The notes beneath the pieces are model-generated. The model saw only the letters and a list, made by a program, of their open reading frames with translations, searched no databases and was not told the origin of the DNA. Below are positions 22,189-27,870 of a stretch of DNA of 30,890 bases, one piece after another. The translations under genes and the position numbers were made by a program. Where the stretch lies: positions 1 to 30,890 of the IMG/VR virus record IMGVR_UViG_3300031669_000162; one strand, written 5' to 3'. Position 1 is the stretch's first letter, and each line of letters begins with the position of its first letter. The stretch is from a virus.

Positions 22189-23570
22189 CAGTGCCCGCCC
22201 CACCCTTCCCGAGACTGTTCCATCTCTCGGTCGCCCCGCTGTACATTGAACGTCACCCGTGCTTTGGGGGGATCACGCCGCTTGCCCACGAACCCAAAAT
22301 TATGCACCAGCCCGTAAGCAGTGGCCTTCAGTGCGTCGTTGTCCCGATCTATAGGCACCTCCCGAACCGGCCTGGCCTCTACGATCTCATGGTACTTGTA
22401 TTGGCCATACTCCCAGATGCTGCCCTTGCACTTCGGGTCGTAGAACATCCTCGGTTCGCCGGTGGCAGGGTTGATGAGGTAGGTGCGATGGCGCTCGATG
22501 CCGTCAGGGATAGGCACGGGCTGGGCAAACACGGGGATGCCCGCCTTGGCCTGCCAGACCTCGGCTGGTGACTCCATCGCCTGGTGCTGCCGGCCTCCCA
22601 TGCACATGACCGCGAAAGACACCATTGGCCACCATTCGCGCCGCTTGGCTATCGTTATCATCTCATCGGTCACGAGACCGCTGCGCCAGATCTCGTCGAT
22701 GTGCAAGACGTTCTTGTAGTTGTCTATCTGCACCGCCAGCACCGCATACTTGTGAGCATAGCCAGGGTCGATCCACAACTGCACTGGCAGTTTGTTGTTG
22801 AACGGGCAGGGCTTGACATGCGTGATGTACTCGAACTCCTTGAACACAAGGGTTGCGGGCGGGCAGGGGACTGCGCCGAACCGCTCCTGGAACACGTCGG
22901 CGGGGAACGTGGCTTCGAGAGCCAGTATCTCCGGGTCCTGACGGCCAAGCGGGTAGATGGTGCGATTGGCCCACGAGGGGATACTGAATGACCGGCCCCC
23001 ATCCATGTTGTCTGACTGCCATGCCTTCCACAACTCCGGATACCAGCCCAGACTTCCCTCGAACGTACCAGATAGAATCAGCGGCCCCCGTGTCTCGGCC
23101 ACGCGACCGCGCAACCGCAGAAACGATTCGTAGGTCTGCTGTGCGGCCTCAACCATTGCAATGCCATCAGGAGCCTGACCAGCAAGCGTCTCTACATCCC
23201 GGCTCGTGCGCGTCTCGATCTGCACCCCCAGCCGCGTCCGCATCCGACACGGGCCTTGGAGCGGCATAGAGATAGCATCGCTCTTGAGCAGGCTCAGATT
23301 GAGGAGCGCAGGCGCGAGGTGCACAAACTCAGGTCGGGCCAGCTCGTAGGAAGGACCGACGATCCAGAACAGGCCTCCCCTACCTGGCCAAGCACACCAG
23401 GTTGCCATCTCCTCAGCAGTCCAGCGACTCTTGCCAGCCCTCTCTCCCCCAACGACCAGCTTCATTCGGGCAAGGTCAAAATGCGCAACGGACTGCTCTG
23501 GCCACGGCGCATAGTCAGTCTGCTGCCACAGCCAGTTGCGTCGCGCCTCGGTATGCCGCCAGAGCCGCAC
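22188..23570 (-). CDS. terL: Terminase large subunit (packaging ATPase-nuclease)
   Basis: About 460 residues from GTG 23570, 11 nt after the small-subunit stop. The frame is open to TTG 23657, which has AAGGAA, but its first codons read as a shadow of the acidic small-subunit end, so the start is uncertain. Walker A-like GGERAGKS lies at residues 41-48, a Walker B-like PDGIAMVEAAQ at ~134-144, and LILSGTFEGSLGWYPELW at ~164-181 as the coupling motif. The C-terminal RNase H-fold nuclease begins PVQLWIDPGYAHKY (Asp268) and ends with DRDNDALKATAYGL (Asp409, Asp412). The expected middle acidic position (SFAVMCMGG) has no Asp or Glu that I can place. The enzyme drives DNA into the prohead and cuts it. 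Confidence 0.88.
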   Translation of the reverse strand: MRLWRHTEARRNWLWQQTDYAPWPEQSVAHFDLARMKLVVGGERAGKSRWTAEEMATWCAWPGRGGLFWIVGPSYELARPEFVHLAPALLNLSLLKSDAISMPLQGPCRMRTRLGVQIETRTSRDVETLAGQAPDGIAMVEAAQQTYESFLRLRGRVAETRGPLILSGTFEGSLGWYPELWKAWQSDNMDGGRSFSIPSWANRTIYPLGRQDPEILALEATFPADVFQERFGAVPCPPATLVFKEFEYITHVKPCPFNNKLPVQLWIDPGYAHKYAVLAVQIDNYKNVLHIDEIWRSGLVTDEMITIAKRREWWPMVSFAVMCMGGRQHQAMESPAEVWQAKAGIPVFAQPVPIPDGIERHRTYLINPATGEPRMFYDPKCKGSIWEYGQYKYHEIVEARPVREVPIDRDNDALKATAYGLVHNFGFVGKRRDPPKARVTFNVQRGDREMEQSREGWGGH

Positions 23571-23580
23571 CTCAGCGTGG

Positions 23581-23895
23581 CTACTCGCTCGTGGCGTCGC
23601 TACTGCTGTCACCACTGTCATCATCAGCATCAACAAGCTGAGTAAAAAAGCGTTCAAGATCAGCTTCCTTGGCTTCTGCGGTCAGCACACGCTCGATAGG
23701 CTTGCCTACTATACGATCTGAGAAGAACAACATGGCCCACCTGTCTCCTCGTTCTGCCTTGGCAGCATAGGCTTCCAGGCATTTCATCCATCGCTGAGTG
23801 GGCATAACCTGATAGAACGCTCGTAGGTAGGCTTCCTCGACAGCTTTTGGTTTTCGGCCTGCCCCAGCACGACGCCCACCATGTCCATTAGCCAC
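23581..23895 (-). CDS. terS: Terminase small subunit
   Basis: 104 residues from GTG 23895 with AGAGGA 6 nt upstream, followed at once by the large subunit. The opening MANGHGGRRAGAGRKPKAVE is the Gly/Arg-rich lead common in small terminase subunits, before a helical DNA-binding part (EEAYLRAFYQVMPTQRWMKC, then AYAAKAERGDRWAMLFFSDR, IVGKPIERVLT). The end is acidic (VDADDDSGDSSSD). These proteins recognise the packaging site and recruit the large subunit. Length is short but within the range of the family. The gene is the first of the late block, behind a promoter, a leader ORF and a pair of direct repeats. Confidence 0.75.
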   Translation of the reverse strand: MANGHGGRRAGAGRKPKAVEEAYLRAFYQVMPTQRWMKCLEAYAAKAERGDRWAMLFFSDRIVGKPIERVLTAEAKEADLERFFTQLVDADDDSGDSSSDATSE

Positions 23896-23935
23896 TTGAA
23901 TCCTCTTGTTTGTCCCAGCGAATCAAGGCGCGCAT
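23888..23935 (-). CDS. Candidate 15-aa leader ORF overlapping terS start
   Basis: ATG 23935, with AGAGGTGA upstream, opens MRALIRWDKQEDSSG and stops at TAA 23888-23890. The terS GTG (23893-23895) lies within its last three codons, in another frame. Translation of the leader would bring ribosomes to the terS start, a usual arrangement for coupling. Whether the peptide itself matters is unknown. Confidence 0.4.
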   Translation of the reverse strand: MRALIRWDKQEDSSG

Positions 23936-23951
23936 CCTCTCACCTCTCCCC

Positions 23952-23980
23952 ATCATAGCACACGACCCTGCGCATTTCAG
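23952..23980 (-). promoter_or_regulatory. Sigma-70-type promoter for packaging genes
   Basis: On the minus strand CTGAAA (-35), a 17-bp spacer and TATGAT (-10, one mismatch to TATAAT), the latter preceded by TGC, giving an extended -10. The start point would fall near 23945, giving about 50 nt of leader before the terS GTG. The weak -35 suggests help from an activator. Confidence 0.6.
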
Positions 23981-23987
23981 CAAAGAA

Positions 23988-24021
23988 CACGTAACATTTA
24001 GGTAAAAAGCACGTGATATTT
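23988..24021 (-). promoter_or_regulatory. Paired direct repeats, candidate activator site
   Basis: CACGTAACATTT (23988-23999) and CACGTGATATTT (24010-24021) match at 10 of 12 positions and start 22 bp apart, about two helical turns. They lie 7 bp upstream of the -35 of the packaging promoter and overlap the end of the nuclease-winged-helix gene. OmpR/PhoB proteins are known to bind direct repeats on such a helical phase. The link to that protein is inference. Confidence 0.5.
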
Positions 24022-24677
24022 CACTCCGGTTCTCGCGGCATGTAGTAGCCGAAGCCCCTGCGAGCCAATGGATAGGGTGACCGGCTTTTCTCACGGATAT
24101 TCCCTACGTGCATTCGCACGAGAGAATCACAGCCCTGCTCTCCTGGCGGGTATTCCCAAACAGCACCGAGCAGGACCGTGCACGAGAATGGGGTGCCGGC
24201 ATTAGCCACCAGGAACGCCATGAGGTCAGTCTGCACTGGCGAGAGTAGGCTCACCCTATCACCTATCACCAACTCGCCGGTGGTGGGGTCCAACGTAAGC
24301 CTCAAACCAGGAATCGTCAACACCTCCCTGGTGGGCCTGCGCAAATCGCGCACTGTAGTAGGCTTGCCCCCCGACTGGACGACGATGCTGACTCCCAATG
24401 TCGCAAACAATTCGTCTTGCGTGGAAACCACCGCCCATTGGCCCTGCCACCAATCGCGGAAGTCTTTCTGGGTCTTGCGCAACCCCTTGCCGCTCCCGGG
24501 CGTTTTATACTCGATGAGGAAGCAGCGCCCATGGTAGCCCATGAGTCGATCGTTAACGCCTCCGCCGATACCATCAAAGGCAACGATCGTAGCTCCGACC
24601 GCTTCAGCAGCCTCGTCTAGCTCCTGAGCTACGGCATCCTGGTGATAGCGCTTGCGAGGCCAGACACGCTTGACCAT
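24021..24677 (-). CDS. VRR-NUC-like nuclease fused to PhoB-type winged helix
   Basis: 218 residues from ATG 24677, directly after the previous TAG. Residues 10-100 resemble the VRR-NUC/PD-(D/E)XK family: FDGIGGGVNDRLMGYHGR (Asp43 as the first acid), FLIEYKTPGSGKGLRKTQKD (Glu56, Lys58 and Gln70, i.e. ExK with the trailing Gln), then WAVVSTQDEL. Residues 124-214 match the OmpR/PhoB effector domain: LRLTLDPTTGELVIGDR, LLSPVQTDLMAFLVANAG, TVLLGAVWEYPPG, SLVRMHVGNIREKS and PLARRGFGYYM. The nuclease would cut branched or damaged DNA. The winged helix is normally the output half of two-component regulators, yet no receiver domain is present. A protein that both regulates and cuts, or a DNA-guided nuclease, is possible. 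Confidence 0.8.
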   Translation of the reverse strand: MVKRVWPRKRYHQDAVAQELDEAAEAVGATIVAFDGIGGGVNDRLMGYHGRCFLIEYKTPGSGKGLRKTQKDFRDWWQGQWAVVSTQDELFATLGVSIVVQSGGKPTTVRDLRRPTREVLTIPGLRLTLDPTTGELVIGDRVSLLSPVQTDLMAFLVANAGTPFSCTVLLGAVWEYPPGEQGCDSLVRMHVGNIREKSRSPYPLARRGFGYYMPREPE

Positions 24678-25538
24678 CTAGGGTCCCCTTGGTTGCTTGA
24701 GACATTGGATCCAGTATCCGACAGCGTTCTCTTTCGGCTTACCATTGTCAGTACGCTGGGCCATCTCCAGGGTCAGGGCTGGGCGCTCTTTTAGCATGGT
24801 TCGATGGATCGTATTGAGCTGGTCGTCGTCCAGCGGTCGTTGCTGGGCATTGGCCAGATGGCGGACGACCAGCTCTTCTTGCTTGGCTTGGGTGAAGGTA
24901 GTGAAGCCGGGTGGAGGTGGTGGCGCCCGGTTGTTGTGGTCAGTCTGGTCAGATTGATCAGAAGGAATTGATCGAAGATCAGAATCAGATGGGGGTGTGT
25001 ACAGGTAGCGGCGGATGTGCTGGAGGCCTGGGGAGGTGGGGGTGTCACGTTCTGCGTCTGAATCTGATTCTGATTCTGTATCTGTATCTGAATCTGAATC
25101 TGACTCTGTATCTGACTCTGAGGGCGTTACGGGTTGTGACGCCCTCGTTACATCCTCGTTACGCTTGCGTGCCCGATGGTTAGCTACTCGTTGCCTCACC
25201 GCCTCCCGTTGCTGTGATGGTGGCCGGGCCTGCCGCCTGGCATAGTTGGTGATGAACAGCACACCATCTTGCTCGTACAGCATTGCCTTTTCATTCTCGC
25301 CAATCGGACGCGAGAAGAGAGCCACTGCCTCGGTGAACTCCCCTAGATCGCAACGTATGGCCCAGGCAGTATCCTCAATCGAGTAGAGCTCCCCCGTCTC
25401 GCTGCCGTCGCCACTGCGGATGTCATTCTTCCCAGCCAGTATGAGAAGCGCAGACCAGATCCCCTTCTGCGCCCAGGTGAAGGGCCGCATCTTGGGGTCG
25501 TCATTGAGCTCGGTGTAGAGCTTGACCCACGTCTTCAC
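24678..25538 (-). CDS. Replisome-organizer-like replication protein with Ser-Asp tract
   Basis: 286 residues from a GTG overlapping the previous stop (GTGA). Residues 1-105 carry MKTWVKLYTELNDDPKMRPF, QKGIWSALLILAGKND, YSIEDTAWAIRCDLGEF and LFITNYARRQARPP, the layout of phage replisome-organizer N-terminal winged helices that bind origin DNA or load helicase. A basic run follows (REAVRQRVANHRARKR, 111-126), then a Ser/Asp/Glu/Thr stretch at ~140-163, a Pro-rich linker and a C-terminal helical module (TLEMAQRTDNGKPKENAVGY) like DnaD-type ends. The linker could be a flexible tether. Helicase loading is inferred from the family. No DnaB-like helicase is in this window. Confidence 0.65.
   Translation of the reverse strand: MKTWVKLYTELNDDPKMRPFTWAQKGIWSALLILAGKNDIRSGDGSETGELYSIEDTAWAIRCDLGEFTEAVALFSRPIGENEKAMLYEQDGVLFITNYARRQARPPSQQREAVRQRVANHRARKRNEDVTRASQPVTPSESDTESDSDSDTDTESESDSDAERDTPTSPGLQHIRRYLYTPPSDSDLRSIPSDQSDQTDHNNRAPPPPPGFTTFTQAKQEELVVRHLANAQQRPLDDDQLNTIHRTMLKERPALTLEMAQRTDNGKPKENAVGYWIQCLKQPRGP
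25056..25121. repeat. TCTGNN hexanucleotide repeat in the replication gene
   Basis: About eleven hexamer units of the form TCTGAA/TCTGAT/TCTGTA/TCTGAC encode the alternating Ser-Asp/Glu/Thr stretch of the replication protein. Length changes by whole units keep the frame. Confidence 0.85.
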
Positions 25539-25789
25539 TCTGCCAGCCTCTTCGCTATCTCGGCCAGCGCCTTCCTGACCGCCAGCTCCTTGCCCCTCTC
25601 GGCATCATACACATCTGGCCAGCATACTTTGGAGAAGCCTATGTCCTCGGCCATAGGATATTTGAGCATCCGCACAGTCACCTTTACCGCCGTGCTAGGC
25701 CGCTTTTGCAGCATGTCCACATGGATGTCGGGGCTTCCCGCTTGGTATGCTTGCCACAACTCCTCCAGTATCTCTGCCTTCTTGGTCAC
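25535..25789 (-). CDS. Small conserved-looking phage protein, 84 aa
   Basis: 84 residues from a GTG overlapping the previous TGA, behind GGAGGCAAC. The sequence starts MTKKAEILEELWQAYQAGSP and continues with a beta-like TAVKVTVRMLKYPMAEDIGF, then WPDVYDAERGKELAVRKALA. The balance of strand, a PMAED loop and a C-terminal helix gives a compact soluble domain. I do not recognise the family. It lies between the zinc-ribbon gene and the replication gene and shares their transcript, so an accessory replication or takeover role is possible. Confidence 0.6.
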   Translation of the reverse strand: MTKKAEILEELWQAYQAGSPDIHVDMLQKRPSTAVKVTVRMLKYPMAEDIGFSKVCWPDVYDAERGKELAVRKALAEIAKRLAE

Positions 25790-26028
25790 GTTGCCTCCTC
25801 TGATCCGCTCCCTCTTGCGCCCCTCAGCAAAGCTTCCCCCAACCGAGCAAGCTCCTTTGCATTCGAGGCGTCTTCAGGGCTGATCCCTGTCTCCTCTTGC
25901 AGATCGACAACGTGCCCGCACTTGGGGCACTTCCACTCCACAAACCCGCACGTCGGCGCATAGTACACGTCGTCGTCCACAAAGCCGCACTCAGGACACG
26001 TCACGCGCAGGATCCATCGGTTTCCCAC
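25786..26028 (-). CDS. Zinc-ribbon protein, 80 aa
   Basis: 80 residues from GTG 26028 behind GAGGAGG. CPECGFVDDD (Cys11, Cys14) and KCPKCGHVVDLQEETG (Cys34, Cys37) form a CxxC...CxxC zinc ribbon, with a further Cys27 (APTCGF) between them. The rest is a short acidic helix (SPEDASNAKELARLGEALLR). Such domains bind nucleic acid or proteins. The gene shares a 32-bp 5' cassette with the gene upstream of it. No further function can be read. Confidence 0.7.
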   Translation of the reverse strand: MGNRWILRVTCPECGFVDDDVYYAPTCGFVEWKCPKCGHVVDLQEETGISPEDASNAKELARLGEALLRGARGSGSEEAT

Positions 26029-26275
26029 GATTGCCTCCTCTAGCCCTTTCGGGTGCGGGCCTTTCCTTCACATACTGCTCCTCATAGCACACCTCATTCC
26101 ACGCGACCCAGAGACGTTCCGCGTCTGGTGCACTGATCGCACCGGCAAGACTAGCTTCGAGAATCGGCCCCACGGCTTCTTTCAGTCTCTCCAATTGTAC
26201 ACGGAGAACATTGATCTCGTGATTCATCTTCCTGTATTCCGCCTTCCAGGTTGGCGGCATTTCCTTCTCGCCCAC
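25991..26275 (-). CDS. Helical hypothetical protein, 94 aa
   Basis: 94 residues from GTG 26275, preceded by GAGGAGGCAATC. A long helix (WKAEYRKMNHEINVLRVQLE, then RLKEAVGPILEASLAG) is followed by ISAPDAERLWVAWNEVCYEE and a basic, Pro/Arg-rich tail. It overlaps the next gene by 38 nt. The overlapped piece contains the second copy of the 32-bp repeat, so the C-terminal residues (ARGGNRGKPMDPARDVS) may be a by-product of copying the upstream cassette. No family recognised. Confidence 0.6.
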   Translation of the reverse strand: MGEKEMPPTWKAEYRKMNHEINVLRVQLERLKEAVGPILEASLAGAISAPDAERLWVAWNEVCYEEQYVKERPAPERARGGNRGKPMDPARDVS

Positions 26276-26302
26276 GATTGCCTCCTCTAGCCCTTTCGGG
26301 TG
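26024..26302. repeat. Perfect 32-bp direct repeat at two gene starts
   Basis: Positions 26024-26055 and 26271-26302 are identical over 32 bp (247 bp apart). Each copy holds the hairpin-like word CCCGAAAGGG, the GAGGAGG ribosome site and the GTG of the gene it precedes. Sequence on either side diverges at once. Confidence 0.95.
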
Positions 26303-26305
26303 ATA

Positions 26306-26326
26306 CTATGTGCACAACGCACATAG
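26306..26326 (-). other. Perfect 8-bp inverted repeat after dcm
   Basis: CTATGTGC and GCACATAG flank a 5-nt spacer in the 59-bp gap between the dcm stop and the next gene. No T-run follows. It could be an operator-type dyad or an mRNA hairpin. Confidence 0.7.
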
Positions 26327-26334
26327 CTCGGCGG

Positions 26335-27165
26335 TCACAGCGCCATCTCCCCTTGCTCCACCGCCAGGATGCGCCGCCCGATCCACTCAGCCACTTGCGG
26401 CACTACAGCGTTTCCGAGGCACCTAAGTCTGTCCACCCTGGAGGGAATCCCATCAGCCACTCGACCCACATCGGGTTCAGCTGCCCACCAAGTGGTTTCT
26501 CTTCCCCCGTTGCTATCTGCGCCAGGGTTGGTCGGAATCCCTTGCTGGAATATCCCTCGACTTTTGTGCCCCGTGGTGTGGGCCACAATCCCGTCTTGGC
26601 CATTGCATGAAGTCTCTTGGCTGGCCCCCATTTCTTGATGTTCGCGTTCTTGTTCGGGCCTGGATGTGCGGACGGAGTGGGCAACGATGAAAACCCTGTA
26701 ACGGAGGTGCGGGGCACCGAAGGCTGCTGCTGGTATGCAATCCCATTCCGCATCATACCCGCTCTCGGCCAGGTCTCGGAGTACCGTTCCCATTCCCCCT
26801 CCAGAGTCAATTGATAGCAACCCTGGTACGTTTTCAGCCAGCACCCATTTGGGTCTAAGCTCGCGAATGATCCGCGCGAACTCGTACCATAGCCCCGTCC
26901 GCGTGTCCTTCTTGAGACCCTTGCGCTTGCCCGCGTAACTGACATCCTGGCAGGGGAATCCTCCGCAAATAAGGTCAACTGGCTCAAGGTTGTGCAGTCC
27001 GCATTCTCTGACATCTCCGTACCTCGCCACGTTCGGCCAGTGCTTCCCCAGCACCTTCAGGCAGTAGTCATTTATCTCCACCTGCCATTCACAGGTCATC
27101 CCCGCGCATTCCAGGCCAAGGTCGATGCCGCCGATGCCCACGAAGAGCGAGCCGAAGGTCAACAT
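26335..27165 (-). CDS. dcm: DNA (cytosine-5-)-methyltransferase
   Basis: 276 residues from ATG 27165, with GAGGGA upstream. Motif I is FGSLFVGIGGIDLGLECAG (residues 4-22). Motif IV is GGFPCQDVSYAG, with catalytic Cys72. Motif VI is LAENVPGLL (Glu111-Asn-Val), motif VIII is PHLRYRVFIVAHS, and motif X is LGNAVVPQVAEWIGRR near residue 250. The order and length fit small phage orphan C5-methylases, which modify cytosine in a short DNA site and protect against restriction. The region between motifs VIII and X is variable and low in conserved residues; its specificity cannot be read. No restriction partner lies in the window. Residues 51-254 share their DNA with a second open frame. Confidence 0.92.
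   Translation of the reverse strand: MLTFGSLFVGIGGIDLGLECAGMTCEWQVEINDYCLKVLGKHWPNVARYGDVRECGLHNLEPVDLICGGFPCQDVSYAGKRKGLKKDTRTGLWYEFARIIRELRPKWVLAENVPGLLSIDSGGGMGTVLRDLAESGYDAEWDCIPAAAFGAPHLRYRVFIVAHSVRTSRPEQEREHQEMGASQETSCNGQDGIVAHTTGHKSRGIFQQGIPTNPGADSNGGRETTWWAAEPDVGRVADGIPSRVDRLRCLGNAVVPQVAEWIGRRILAVEQGEMAL
26403..27014 (-). CDS. Overlapping alternate-frame ORF inside dcm (candidate gene)
   Basis: A 203-residue frame on the same strand, shifted +1 from dcm, lies wholly inside it. ATG 27014 has GAGG 7 nt upstream. It does not read like random shadow: residues 79-94 are SETWPRAGMMRNGIAY, there are LPTPS (111-115) and GLWPTPRGT (142-150), and it ends LNPMWVEWLMGFPPGWT (179-195) before ETL and stop. 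From memory these phrases occur in uncharacterised phage proteins encoded next to or within methylase genes. The dcm motif-X region GIPSRVDRL reads GFPPGWTDL in this frame. Function unknown; a methylase partner or anti-restriction helper is possible. No ribosome-level proof exists in the sequence. Confidence 0.5.
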   Translation of the reverse strand: MSENADCTTLSQLTLFAEDSPARMSVTRASARVSRRTRGRGYGTSSRGSFASLDPNGCWLKTYQGCYQLTLEGEWERYSETWPRAGMMRNGIAYQQQPSVPRTSVTGFSSLPTPSAHPGPNKNANIKKWGPAKRLHAMAKTGLWPTPRGTKVEGYSSKGFRPTLAQIATGEEKPLGGQLNPMWVEWLMGFPPGWTDLGASETL

Positions 27166-27178
27166 TCCTCGCGTTCCC

Positions 27179-27244
27179 TCACAGCCCCATCTCCCCTTGC
27201 TCCACCGCCCACCGCCGCCCGCCGGGGAGCGCGTCAGGCGTCAT
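27179..27244 (-). CDS. 21-aa mini-ORF matching the dcm C-terminus (relic or leader)
   Basis: ATG 27244, preceded by GGGGAGG, encodes MTPDALPGGRRWAVEQGEMGL and stops 14 nt before the dcm start. The last residues (GRRWAVEQGEMGL) mirror the dcm end (GRRILAVEQGEMAL), and 31 nt of DNA match with one difference. It is either the remnant of a second, deleted methylase gene or a small leader. Its start overlaps the end of the 60-aa upstream gene. Confidence 0.5.
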   Translation of the reverse strand: MTPDALPGGRRWAVEQGEMGL

Positions 27245-27416
27245 CGGCCTCCCCTCGCAGGGCGCCTTTCCCTTTCTCTGTCAGTACATAGTCCACGGAG
27301 CCGTTAGGTGCTCCCTGTATGACAGCTAGTAATTCCCGCTGTCTCAGGGCACGGATTTGCTCCATGTGAGCAGGCACTTGCTGGGTCTGGTGCCCAGGGA
27401 AAAACAGAACGCTCAT
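27234..27416 (-). CDS. Small winged-helix-like protein, 60 aa
   Basis: 60 residues from ATG 27416, overlapping the previous TGA (ATGA); an in-frame ATG 27 nt upstream is inside the other gene. The text MEQIRALRQRELLAVIQGAP then NGSVDYVLTEKGKGALRGEA reads as helix, helix and a strand-turn-strand ending TEKGKGAL, typical of the wing of MarR/PadR-like DNA-binding domains, though shortened. The N-terminal piece (SVLFFPGHQTQQVPAH) is unlike the rest. A DNA-binding regulator next to dcm is plausible. The small size makes it tentative. Confidence 0.5.
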   Translation of the reverse strand: MSVLFFPGHQTQQVPAHMEQIRALRQRELLAVIQGAPNGSVDYVLTEKGKGALRGEADDA

Positions 27417-27772
27417 ATATCCCGATCGCAGTGGTGCTTGCATGTCTTACAGCGTTGATTCCGTAGTCGCAGCAACTCCTTGAGCAGGAGTGGATAGCCC
27501 TGATGGGCCTCACAAATAAACCAGGCAATATCCCAGCCATCATCGTGAGACATCACAGGCACATAGGCAATTAGACTTCTTGGGTCAGACTCATCCCACC
27601 AATCAGGATATTCTCCTATTGGTGTCTCTCCTCGGCAGCGGTAGATGACCTGATCGTTTGGACAATCTACATCCGCCATCTTTATGCACCAAGGAACTCT
27701 TGATGCTCGCTGGCAACGCTCCAATTGCTCCTTGATCCAGGCGTCGGTTAGCTTTGCACCTTCGATCTCCAC
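27413..27772 (-). CDS. Hypothetical protein, 119 aa, Cys/His-rich C-terminus
   Basis: 119 residues from GTG 27772 with AAGGAGG upstream. The start MEIEGAKLTDAWIKEQLERC leads to a mixed part rich in Trp and Asp (WWDESDPRSLIAYVPVMSHD, DDGWDIAWFICEAHQG). The C-terminus is basic and cysteine-rich (RLRNQRCKTCKHHCDRD). The closing CxxCxxxC could bind zinc, possibly with Cys/His in the middle part. I do not recognise a family. It lies next to the tRNA and shares the small-gene block. Confidence 0.6.
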   Translation of the reverse strand: MEIEGAKLTDAWIKEQLERCQRASRVPWCIKMADVDCPNDQVIYRCRGETPIGEYPDWWDESDPRSLIAYVPVMSHDDGWDIAWFICEAHQGYPLLLKELLRLRNQRCKTCKHHCDRDI

Positions 27773-27797
27773 GTCATCCTCCTTTCCTCAATAAATG

Positions 27798-27870
27798 AGC
27801 TGGTGAAAGGAATCGAACCCTCAACTTGCGGTTTACAAAACCGCTGCTCTGCCAATTGAGCTACACCAGC
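27798..27870 (-). tRNA. tRNA-Thr (anticodon TGT)
   Basis: The 73-nt cloverleaf reads GCTGGTG (acceptor), D stem GCTC/GAGC, anticodon stem GCGGT/ACCGC with the loop TTTGTAA, so the anticodon is TGT (reads ACA, Thr). T stem GAGGG/CCTTT closes on TTCGATT with wobble pairs, and CACCAGC completes the acceptor stem with T as discriminator. The 3' CCA is not encoded, so host CCA-adding enzyme is needed. The ~140 bp to the right (27871-28010) has no convincing gene. Confidence 0.93.
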
